Positions 1-9,157 of a stretch of DNA of 64,000 nucleotides are shown here, in pieces. The notes under the pieces are model-generated. The model ran no database searches. It worked only from the letters and a program-made list of their open reading frames with translations, and was not told the origin of the DNA. This stretch comes from Haplomitrium mnioides (taxonomy: Eukaryota > Marchantiophyta > Haplomitriopsida > Calobryales), in assembly GCA_049999725.1 (NCBI GenBank), contig JBNGIS010021462.1, forward strand, positions 1 to 64,000, in the 5' to 3' direction. Numbering within the stretch: position 1 is the first letter of the stretch; each line of letters starts with the position of its first letter. A program made the position numbers and the translations under genes.

Positions 1-162
1 TTGTGTAAGGGGAATTGAAGCCACCAAGGCAAGAAGCACTCAATCTTCGCCAAATCTGTTTCATTCCAGCACTCTCATAACCAAAGCTTCTACCTTTCAC
101 AGAACCTTCTCCACAGCCATATACCTTGTGTATTCCCAGACCTAAATAATTGCCACGCGACA
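1..162 (+). repeat. 3' end of family A 5' LTR (partial)
   Basis: Direct repeat of 7534-7695, ending in CACGCGACA at 162. Only the terminal tenth of the ~1.7-kb LTR lies in the window. The roughly 3% difference from the 3' LTR suggests a moderately young insertion. Confidence 0.9.
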
Positions 163-184
163 GTTGGTGAACCTGACGTGAACC
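163..184 (+). promoter_or_regulatory. Candidate primer binding site, family A
   Basis: Directly after the 5' LTR, two bases are followed by TGGTGAACCTGACGTG. The leading TGG would pair with a tRNA CCA end. It is not the usual plant initiator-Met sequence and I do not recognise the tRNA. Position is the main evidence. Confidence 0.45.
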
Positions 185-257
185 TCTGGGGTGGAGAGAG
201 TGTGAAACTTTAGAGGCTTTAGAAATCAGTATGGGTTCTTCTGGTTAAAGGAATCCT

Positions 258-1308
258 ATGCTACAATTGAACCCTATGACTGCGCAAATGTTCCAAGCAT
301 TTGCCATGTTTATGCAACAACAGCAAGCCTCTCACTGAAAAGAAGCCATGGTGACCAGAGCTTTGCAATCTGTAGTAGGATTGCTAGATCAATTTGATGG
401 GAGAAATATCTCCAAGTATTTGAAATACTATTCCAGAGAGATGGAACTCAACAAAGTTCGAGAGAGAGATGATTCAAACCTTTGAGTTGGCCGTAGTGTC
501 AGAATTGAGAGGCCGAGTGAGAGAGCTTATCCGAGTATATGGGGGTGAATGGGAGAGCTTTTCTCTCCAACTAAAGGAAGAATATTCACTGGAGGATGCT
601 GATAGAGTGACTAAAAAGTCATTCATCGAATGGGTTAATCAAACAAACAAAGGTTTGGTTGCTATAGAGCTTTTTCGAGAGTTTGAGAGACAATTTTCCC
701 AATTGTCTCGTATGGAGAAATTGACTCTAGAGAAGGATAAGGTGGAGCTGTTCCTACAGTCAGCAAATGATGATCTGTAGAGAGAATTGGAGTTGCTTCT
801 AGAGGATAGAACCAAAAGATAATGGTTTGACTTCTGGCTGGAAGGGAGTTTCGGAGGCAGTAAGTGTATTAACTAAGAGGGAGTCCAAAAGAGGCAAGGT
901 GGTGGTAAGGCATGATGTGAGACCACCACCTATCATAGTACCTCGTAAACATCCAATTGCTCCCACTATTCTTGCTAGTTCTATGCTTCCTACTCATCTT
1001 CCTACTATTGCTCCACAAAGAGATGCAGTGGAGGAGCTAGTCAATGGCATGAAGGATCTGCAAATTAAATTTGCAAAGTTAGAAGGGAAAAAAGAGGCAA
1101 GCAACAATCAACCTGCCCAAAATCCAGGGTATGTTCAACAGTGTATACGGTGTGACAGCACCGAACACTCAAGAAAAGAGTGTGGAGACTTTACTCATTC
1201 TATTCACTCTGGAGTTATCTATTGGAAGGAGAGCAAGATTGCTCTCAAAGAAACAGGTGAGATCCTCAAAACCAATTTTGGACAAGGAGGAATGAAGGGT
1301 GTTGTTGA
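258..1308 (+). pseudogene. gag pseudogene, family A
   Basis: Capsid and nucleocapsid region of the Ty3 Gag, broken into several frames. An ATG at 258 reads about 26 codons to a stop at 339. Another frame then carries a block around LDQFDGRNISKYL, and 469-780 is an open 103-codon segment (TFELAVV, FREFERQFSQLS) typical of the alpha-helical retrotransposon Gag domain. After a frame change near 815, 827-1308 contains a basic and proline-rich stretch, then one zinc knuckle CIRC-x4-H-x4-C (residues 106-119 of that segment, spacing CX2CX4HX4C), the nucleic-acid-binding motif of nucleocapsid. The 3' part runs into an assembly gap. At least one stop and two frame changes mean no intact Gag is made. 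Confidence 0.8.
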
Positions 1309-1408
1309 NNNNNNNNNNNNNNNNNNNNNNNNNNNNNNNNNNNNNNNNNNNNNNNNNNNNNNNNNNNNNNNNNNNNNNNNNNNNNNNNNNNNNNNNNNNN
1401 NNNNNNNN
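1309..1408. other. Assembly gap (100 N)
   Basis: Exactly 100 N, so probably a placeholder rather than a measured length. It falls between the Gag zinc knuckle and the pre-protease linker of family A. Confidence 0.99.
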
Positions 1409-2418
1409 TCCAGTTGACACTCTTTCAGTACATGCCTACATTGCAAAAAATCAGCATGAGGCACTTGTGGAAGAGAAAAGAAGGAGAGAGGAAGCAAGTA
1501 CCAATGAAGAGAGGCCAGCTTCAAAGAGGCCACAAAGAGGAGAAAAGACACAACCTTCAAGGGAGGAACATATGGAAGATGTTTTACCTTCTACTTTAGA
1601 GAAAGGAAAAGCCAAAGAGAAGGAAAAAACCCCAGCATACAAGCTGCAATCTGATATTGAGGCAGCTACAGACCTAAGAGGAGTATTGGAAGAGAGAGTG
1701 CTCAATGCCAAGATTTAGTTCACGTTAAGAGAGATTCTTGGCATCGCGAAGAAAGAATTTCATAATGTCATTATCAATACTATTATGAGGAAAAGGCAAT
1801 TGATTGGCGAGACAGCCATGGCCAATGCTCTTGAGACAAGAGTAACCAAAGAAGAGGAGCTGGAATTAGCTGCTGTACCAATCATAAGGTGTGATTGGAG
1901 CAAGAGGATGAGAAATCCTCCAGTCATTATTCAAGGAGCCATTGGGCTCGAGCTACTACCGAAACAATTGTAAAAATCGGGGACTTGCCAAATCTAGTGG
2001 TTGCATTAATTGATCATGGATCATAAATTAATCTTGTTTCCAAGGATATCTATAAGCAAAGGAAGTGGCCAATCGATACCAATTATGGATGGGTGATTCG
2101 GGCAGCCAACAACACACGAGGAGAACTTTTTGGAGCATGTCTGGATGTGAAGGTTAAAGTTGGTGATGTGGTCACGGAACAAAACTTCTTTGTACAAGAA
2201 GGTACTTCTTACCCAGTCATCATTGGGTAGCCTTATATCATAGCTGCAAGGATGGAAACAAAAGTATTAGATGATGGATCTGCATATGCACGGGTGAGAA
2301 GTCAGGATGGGAGGAAGGTGGTACAGTTTCTAACTGTCCATGCAAACCATGAGAGGAACCAAGATAGCTTGAGAAACTATTCTCCTCCTACAATCACAGA
2401 GGAGTTTCAGGATTTTTG
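1409..2418 (+). pseudogene. Pre-protease linker and aspartic protease pseudogene, family A
   Basis: 1409-1718 encodes a charged linker ending AYKLQSDIEAATDLRGVLEE. It stops at 1716-1718 and resumes in the same frame (EILGIAKKEFH) to about 1950, where a frame change occurs. The retropepsin-like domain then reads VKIGDLPNLVVALIDHGS, with the catalytic triplet as D-H-G (about 2013-2021) instead of the usual D-T/S-G. A stop codon follows the serine directly. Downstream blocks FFVQEGTSYPVIIG and a flap-like region fit the fold. A second in-frame stop lies near 2228 and a terminal one near 2418. The domain would process Gag-Pol in an active element; this copy cannot. Confidence 0.75.
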
Positions 2419-2505
2419 AAAGGTGCCACAATAGAGCGAGACTATGGTGGTACAACTGAAGAGGTGCTCTTGCTTAAAAATGAAAGTACCTTTTGTACAT
2501 GAGTA

Positions 2506-4620
2506 ATGAAGTATTTTGAGAGTGGATTTGCTGTATATACACAGCTTGTTGATTTGGCTAGATGGGAGAGAAAAGAAATTCAAAGAATTGAAAAAGACTT
2601 CAAAAAAATAGGTGTGTTGGATGAAGAAGAAGAGATCGTAGGTGTATATATAGAACAAGGAATTGAGGATCCTATGGAGCTGCTTGCTGCTATTGGATTT
2701 GGAAGAGAGGACAAGGTGGTGTGTTTACAGTCACGGGAACTCTATTCAACTATCGAATCATTTGCCGGATTGGAGGCTAGAGTGGAGACCAGATACAAGA
2801 CAATGGAGAAAAAAGTAAAACCTATAGCTCAGCCTCTTCCCATTGATTCCAGTGAGCAAGTTAAGAAAGCTTCAAAAGAGGGAAATTTGAGAGAGATCTC
2901 CAAAATTGGGCATAAGTTTACTTCAACCACGTTGGAGGAACTAAAGGTGGGATTGGGAGAGTTTCTCTTGCATCAGGAGAAGGATGCATTTAGAGAGATG
3001 CTCAAGAGACATGGGAAAGCATTTGCCTTTGAGCCTCATGAAATAGGGTATGTAGATCCATATATGGTTGCACCAATGATCATTTTTACAATTCTACATG
3101 CACCTTGGGATTTGAAGCCAATTCTAGTACCAAGAGCTCATCTACCAAAGCTCTTGGACCTCTTGAAGGAGAAAATGCAGATGAGGATTTTGGAGCCATC
3201 TTTTGGTCCATATTCCAGCCGATGGTTTACAGTGCCTAAGAAAAGTGGGGCACTACGATTCATTCAAGATATGCAACCAGTAAATCAAGTTACCATCCGA
3301 AATACAGGGGTGGGACCAAGTGGGACCAATTGTTCGAGAGTTTGCAGAAGCATTTGATGGAAGAGCTATCTATTCTATGGGTGATCTCTACTCTGGTTAT
3401 GACCAATTCCAACTTGCTGAAGGGAGTAGATATATAACAACTATGAGAACACCGTTGGGTTTGTTGAGAATGTGCACTTTACCTCAAGGTGCTACAAACT
3501 CTGTGGCACATATGATGAATGGGATGAACAAGGTTCTGAGAGAATTTATCCCAGAAAAGACCATGCCATTTCTTGATGACATTCCAATCAAAGGATGTAT
3601 AGAAGAAGACAAGAATGAAGCTTTGGATGAGAGGGGGTGCCGAAAATTTGTTATGGATCATATTTTGGATTGTGACCAGATTTTACAAAGGCTGGAAGAG
3701 GTACATCTGACCTTATCAGGGGTAAAATCATCTTTTGGAGTTCGAGAGGTTGTGATTGTTGGGCACTAATGTGGTTGGTTTGGTCGAAAACCTGATCAAA
3801 AGAAAATTGATGCCATTCAGCGACTAAAGGATACATGTAGCTCAGCTACGGAGGTACACACGTTTCTAGGGGCATGTGTCTTCTACCATGTGTGGATCCC
3901 TCATTTTGCACATGTGGCAGATCCTTTGTATGGTTTATTACGCAAAGGAAAGAAGTTTCGGTGGGAAGACATCCATACAAAAGCTGTGCAAAAGCTGAAG
4001 AAACTATTATCTTCTCAGCTTGTCCTTCGGAGAGTGAGTTATGAAAATGAAAATCCTATGCTATTGACTGTTGATGCCAGCCCCATTGCTATAGGCTGGG
4101 CAATTGGGCAAGATGATGATGAAGGAAATCGATTTGCAATTCGGTTTGGAGCAAAAGTGTTGAGCAAACGACAAAGAAGCTATCCATAGGTGAAAAGAGA
4201 GTTATGAGGGTGATTGCAGCCATGAAAGCTGAGAAAGAATACCTGATTAGAGCACCACTAATTGTGGAAACAGATTGCTTACCTTTGTTGGGGATGATTA
4301 CCAACTGCAACACGCTTGACACTGCAATGTTGCGCTGGATTGTCTATATCAAGTCATTGAATCCAGAATTCAAGCACATAGCAGGGAAGGATAATCTAGT
4401 GGCTGATATGCTCTCTCGAGCTCGATATGAGCAAGAAGAGGAGATGATTGAGGATATTGATGATGTAGGAACTGAATTTTATTCACGTGCACAGAAAGGA
4501 GACAATGAGCTAAAAGAGCCATTCGTGGAAGAGCTATATGAAGCTGAGTGGCTAGATATTGGCCATTATTTGAGTACCTTGAAGAGGAGACCAGAACAGA
4601 GTAAAGCTCAGTTCAAGTAA
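2506..4620 (+). pseudogene. Reverse transcriptase-RNase H pseudogene, family A
   Basis: 2506-3307 reads into the RT fingers (ILEPSFGPYSSRWFTVPKK, LRFIQDMQPVN). A perfect 10-bp tandem duplication (3310-3319 and 3320-3329) shifts the frame, and RT resumes at 3320 with the palm (AIYSMGDLYSGYDQFQLA; LPQGATNS; catalytic FLDD at 3569-3580). A stop near 3769 and a frame change lead to the RT connection (3780-3890) and RNase H (VDASPIAIGWAIG, about 4070-4110; ETDCLPLL; HIAGKDNLVADMLSR), interrupted by a stop at 4187-4189. The catalytic residues of RT remain visible, but the reading frame is broken at least three times. Confidence 0.85.
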
Positions 4621-5916
4621 GTGAGGCAAAAATCCTACATTTATCTACTAGCAAGAGGCTACTTATGGAAGAGGGCGAAAAAAGACCATGAGATACCAAG
4701 AAGGGTGGTGTGCGAGAAAGAGGTACAAACCAAATTGCTCAATGATTTTCATAATAGTTTATGGGCTGGACATAGAGGAATCTATGGGACTTATACCGAA
4801 TTAAAAGAAAAATATTGGTGGAGAAACATGTACATGGATGTGGTTGCATTTGTTGAGTCTTGTCAAACCTGCCAGATGTATTCTAAGATTCGACATAGAG
4901 ATGGGTTACATCCAACCTATCCACTTGCTTTACATTATAAGTGGGTGGTGGATCTAGTTGCTATGCCTCTTGGGGTGTGGCAAATGAAATATTTGGTTCT
5001 AGCACGAGAAGATCTATCCAATCAGGTTGAAAGAAGAGCACTGAGAACCAAGGCAACAGAAAATGTCTGTTGGTTCTTACTAGAGGATGTGGTTTCTAGA
5101 TATGGTTGTGTGGGTAAGATCACAACTGATATGGGAGAATTAAACACTTATGAGGCTAGAGATTTCTTTCAGAGATGTGGGATTAAGCTTGCTCTCACTA
5201 CAACATATAATCCTGAAGGAAATGCTAAGAGTGAGCGTGGGCATCCTCCTATTGTAAAGGCCCTTGTCAAAGCATGTAGAGGGAAAGCAGGTGAATGGCC
5301 AAGGCTACTACCATTTGCACTTTGGGCTGACAGAACTACTCATAGCTCAGTGACTGGCTATATGCCAGTTGAATTGATGCAGGGGCAAAAACCAATCATG
5401 CTTGTAGAGGAGAGTATATTGAGTTGGAGTGTCTTACCTTGGCAAGATCAGATCTCGAGAGAGGAGCTTCTTGCACTACGGATTCAGTAATTGGAAAGGA
5501 GGTCTAAAGATATCCAGCTAGCAGTAGAAAGGCTGAAGAGGGCAAGGCTTAAAAACAAAGAAAGATTTGATCAGCAACATAGATTGAGGCCACGAGAGCT
5601 ACAAGAAGGAGATTGGGTATTGGTTTATGACAACAGCTTGGATAACCAACATAGTACTATTCGGAAGTTCTCTAAATGCTGGTTTGGACCATATGTAGTG
5701 GTGATTGTATATGATAATGCCACATATTCATTGAGAGAGTTGGATAGAACTTTACTCAAAGTTCCAATTGCAGGCAAGAGGGTGAAATTATTCAAGAAAC
5801 GAGACCAAGAAAATGCTTTGGAGGAGATTGGAGCTTATGTGCCAATGTCTGAAGGGGAAGATAATCCAGAAGAGCAAGAGGAAGAGAACACTCAAGAAGA
5901 AGAGGAAACTCTCTGA
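4621..5916 (+). pseudogene. Integrase pseudogene, family A
   Basis: Follows the RNase H stop at 4618-4620 in the same frame. An H2C2 zinc-binding domain is present (HNSLWAGH ... CQTC). The catalytic core keeps D (WVVDL, codon 4951-4953), D (TTDMGE, codon 5128-5130) and E (KSERGH, codon 5233-5235). A stop at 5488-5490 interrupts the C-terminal part, which continues in frame at 5491 as a basic helix (ERLKRARLKNKERFDQQH), the GDWVLVYD motif of the integrase C-terminal domain, and a Glu-rich tail ending at 5916. No chromodomain is visible. Only two in-frame stops separate this segment from an intact integrase, so it is the best preserved domain of the element. Confidence 0.85.
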
Positions 5917-5968
5917 CGCCGACCACAACGTCTTCTTTCTTGGTGCCTACCAGAGGATACATAGGTTC

Positions 5969-5980
5969 AGAGGGGGTGGA
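5969..5980 (+). promoter_or_regulatory. Polypurine tract, family A
   Basis: The purine-rich AGAGGGGGTGGA directly abuts the TGTCG start of the 3' LTR at 5981, the position required for plus-strand priming. Confidence 0.75.
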
Positions 5981-7695
5981 TGTCGTGTTGTGGTTCGGCT
6001 AATGCGTAAAAAGGTAGCAAAAGAATGGAGAAAAGTCGTCTTCTTACCAGAGTTAAAATCAGAGAAAAGTCAAGAAGAAGCGGCAAGGCCTCTATCGAGA
6101 AGCTTCTAGAAACGCAAAAGTAGAGGGTTCTCGAGATCCTGTAGGTAAGGACAAGACCATCCTATTGGTTGTTCATGGATTCTTTTGGATAATGCGCTAA
6201 GATATTTTGAAGATAATAGAGAAAGCAACGAGGAAGAAAGGGGATTATCGAGGGAACAACCAGTGAGGGATAGATATCAAAGAGGGAAGTGGCGTTTGAG
6301 GCACGGAAGTTCTGCGGTGGAGTTGAAGGAGCTTATGAGTGGAAATCTTGGAAATGGATAGAGGATTGTTTGTTGCTCCTAATTTTCCTCTTCCGAATCT
6401 TTTCTTTGTTGGTTTGCGCATTATTCCTCGAGATCATTTTCGACAGTGGATTGTCTATCACTTCGGTGATAATTTCTTGAATTCGGTTATGAACTCATCT
6501 ATTCCAGTACTGTTACCTATTATCACCTATGGGGAGCGATGGGATGTCACGATTTACATTCTGACCTGATTGGGAGTGGAGTTTTCTTGGGTCTTCTGCA
6601 AGGGATACGTTGGGTAAATGGTGAATAGTCGGCAGCGAATGTTCGAGTGACTTCATCAACTTGTCAAGTGATCAAGGGAGAAAATTTTCTTTGCTGTTTC
6701 TACCTTATTTGTGCTCTGTTCTACAAAGGTATTTACTTATAGTTGCTCTTATAGCAAGAAAAAGAGAAGTTAACTTTCTTTTAGTAAAAACCCTAAAAGG
6801 AAGAAAAGGAGGAGTCATTTCTAAAGGAGGTTTGAGGAGTTTCCAGAGGAGTAAAAGTTCAAACAGGGTAGTGATCAAAAGCTCACAAAGAGTAGCATCC
6901 GTCTGCATGAAATTTCGAGTCATTTGGAGTTCTACACTCATACTTATAGGCAATTGAAGACAAAGGGGTTGAATTGAAGATAAGTGGACATTTTGGGTAA
7001 TTGGGAAGTTGTTACAACAATTTTGGGAAAAAACAGAGTACCATTGAGAAGCTAAAAACAAGGGCTCTAGTTTTATATCAAATTTTGATTCATTTGGAGT
7101 TGAAGTCAATCTGTGAGAACCGAATGAAGTTGAAGACACATTCTTGAGGTTCTTCGAAATTACTTTGCTTTCAACATTTGAGTTATAACTTGTTTCTGTA
7201 TACCAAGAGCAGTATAGAAGCTCAAACTTTGTAGAAAGCTAGAGTGGAGTGTGAAGAAGTTCTGTATTAAATTTCGTGTCAAGATTATCTGAATCAACTC
7301 AGTTATTACTCGGGAAAGTTTATGAGTGTTGGATTTTTGGTCTTTTAAGCAGCAATTGAGTTTCGACTATGGAGAGCACTTCGCTGTGAATTTCAAACTG
7401 AAAATTTGCACACAGCTTGCTTAGGCAACCTGAATTCCAGATTGAGAGTTACAGATCGAAAAACTTAGTAGAACTTACATTATCCTTGACCTAAATTCGA
7501 GTACAAAGGGAGTACAAATTGCTTAACTTTGCTTTGTGTAAGGGGAATTGAAGCCACCAAGGCAAGAAGCACTCAATCTTTGCCAAATCTGTTTCATTCC
7601 AGCACTCTCATCACCAAAGCTTCTACTTTTCACACAACCTTCTCCACAGCCATATACCTTGTGTATTCCCAGACCTAAATAACTGCCACGCGACA
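5981..7695 (+). repeat. 3' LTR, family A (1715 bp)
   Basis: Starts TGTCGTGTTG after the purine tract and ends CACGCGACA. Its last 162 bases match 1-162, and its start matches the solo LTR at 52023. Similarity to that solo LTR is high over about 6070-6290, moderate with a coding-like pattern over 6354-6569, and low after 6570. Confidence 0.9.
6354..6569 (+). CDS. 71-codon ORF inside the family A LTR, function unknown
   Basis: ATG at 6354, TGA at 6567-6569. The product begins MDRGLFVAPNFPLPN, continues with an arginine- and histidine-containing segment (RIIPRDHFRQWIVYHF) and ends GERWDVTIYILT. I see no signal peptide or catalytic motif. In the second family A LTR (52485-52700) the same frame runs to the same TGA, with 61 of 71 residues identical. 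Counting by eye over the 72 codons, the differences fall 10, 4 and 31 at codon positions 1, 2 and 3, and four of the first-position changes are synonymous Leu changes. That is the pattern of a protein kept under selection. I do not recognise the family. It could be an LTR-encoded accessory protein or one exon of a larger or captured gene, since in-frame stops lie just upstream of the ATG. Confidence 0.55.
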   Translation: MDRGLFVAPNFPLPNLFFVGLRIIPRDHFRQWIVYHFGDNFLNSVMNSSIPVLLPIITYGERWDVTIYILT

Positions 7696-9157
7696 CCGTT
7701 GCCGACTCCCTTCTCTTGCCGAATAAGAACTTGTGCCGATGTTGATGTTTCATCGTCCCTTTGACATAAGAACTATGCACGGCCGAGGCTCCCTTCATTA
7801 ACATTTATGAAAGCTCGATATAGGAACTACAAGGCCCTTTCGGACCGTTCGCCCCATTCAAACTTTTAGATGTCGTGACCCTGAACTGTCGAACTTTCTC
7901 CCTTAGTCATGTCGAAGCTACAAAGAATCACCCATTCGGTGTCGCTTGCTCCTCTGTTGGTCACACCGGCGTTAGCTTGATTTTCCGATCGACCTCATCT
8001 TGGTACCTGATTCACCGATAGATCGTTTTTTCGATGTACCCCTCGTTTCTTCCAATCGGATCGGCGCCATATCGCTCTTCTGGCTCAGCCTTCTTCCCAT
8101 TGGACGGTTCATGATGGATCAACGTTTCACCACTGCTTTGCATCGTTGAACCGGATCGCCAACAAGTTGCCTTTTTGCCTTCACTCGCTCTTTGTCGGCC
8201 CGTTCGGTGATTTGTCCCTTTTTCGGCTCTCCTCTGTTTTTCCTCCTGTCGGATCTGCGCTATGTCCCCCCCTCGGCTTCCTCGATCCTCTTCCGCTCGG
8301 ATCTTCGATGAATCACCCTTCCGACACTCTCCCGTTTTCCTTCGGCTAGACCCACGATATGTTGCTGCTTCATGCCTTCCTCCTCGCTACCTGGTTGGAC
8401 TCTTCGCGGATCCCACTTAAGTGAGGTTCCCACGTCGTAAGATGGATCAGAACCCTATTAAGTGGGATCCCCACTTAGAAAGGTGGCTTCACACAGATAC
8501 TTGGACTCCTTGGGGCTGCCATGTCTTCCGTGGAATCCCGTGAATCACTCCAAAGACGCTACGTTTTCGTGGAATCTTGCAGGGCGTTCAGGGAACTCCA
8601 CGTTTCCGCTAGGATCCGCGGATTCAAAGAGTGCTCGATCGGCCCTTGCAGGGTGCGCTCCTGCTTGCGGGATTGAGGCATCCCCCTTCCCTGGCCTAGC
8701 TCACCCTTGTGCTGACCTCGCTTCCTCATTTTGACCCCAATCCTTGCTTCCTGATTTGCGGCCACTGCAGGACAAGTCCGTGATCCACCCATTCTAAGTG
8801 CCTTCGAATTTCGGCTTTTGGATCTGTTCTTTTTTCTCGGGTCACTTTGCCTAGATTGGGCGTTCCTTTCCCCCTGCTTGGCCTCGATCTCCGCCTCCTC
8901 TTAAGGTTCACGGATTCTCGCTAGCTTGGTTCGGATTTTGAATTAAGACCCCTTCTCTAGCTGGCGATCACTGCCCTCTGCTCATCCTTCCGCCATGACC
9001 ATGTTCTCCTCCTAAGAATCATGCGCCTTGCTCTTAGTAGCTATTTGAAGGTAATCCGTGGTTCTTGAGAGGCTTCCACACTTGCCAGACGTCATTAAAC
9101 CAAAGATTCTTCTGATTTTCTGAATTCTGCTTTAGGTACCTGAATCGCTGGCTGACA
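7696..9157 (-). repeat. Partial family B LTR (reverse orientation) hosting the family A element
   Basis: Matches the other family B LTRs in + direction (for example 53940-55505), including the 49-bp repeat array (about 7985-8370) and the block of GGATCC-containing motifs near 8400-8470. It ends GCTGACA at 9157, where satellite resumes. The family A element interrupts it on the left, so the other part lies outside the window. The ORFs here (for example 8462-8734) are not conserved between LTR copies and are taken as non-coding. Confidence 0.85.

Larger units (their letters stand above)
1..7695 (+). mobile_element. Ty3/gypsy LTR retrotransposon, family A, 5' end outside window
   Basis: The last 162 bases of a 5' LTR open the window and recur at 7534-7695 as the end of the 3' LTR, with about five differences by eye. 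Between them lie, in order, a primer-binding-site candidate, gag with one zinc knuckle, protease, RT, RNase H, integrase, a purine tract and the 3' LTR. Protease-RT-RNaseH-integrase is the Ty3/gypsy order. The LTR begins TGTCG and ends CGACA. The sequence after 7695 is family B LTR in reverse orientation, so this element inserted into a family B LTR. The left flank and left target duplication are outside the window. Stops and frameshifts in every domain make the copy non-autonomous. Confidence 0.9.

Noticed and set aside
5813-6109. ORF running from the pol end into the 3' LTR of family A
   Set aside because: A shifted-frame shadow of the Glu-rich pol tail that crosses the purine tract and LTR boundary; no env-like features.
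8462-8734. ORFs in family B LTRs (for example 8462-8734, 16674-17102, 35774-36343, 47207-47557)
   Set aside because: They are not kept in frame between LTR copies, and the repeats around them explain their recurrence on several frames.
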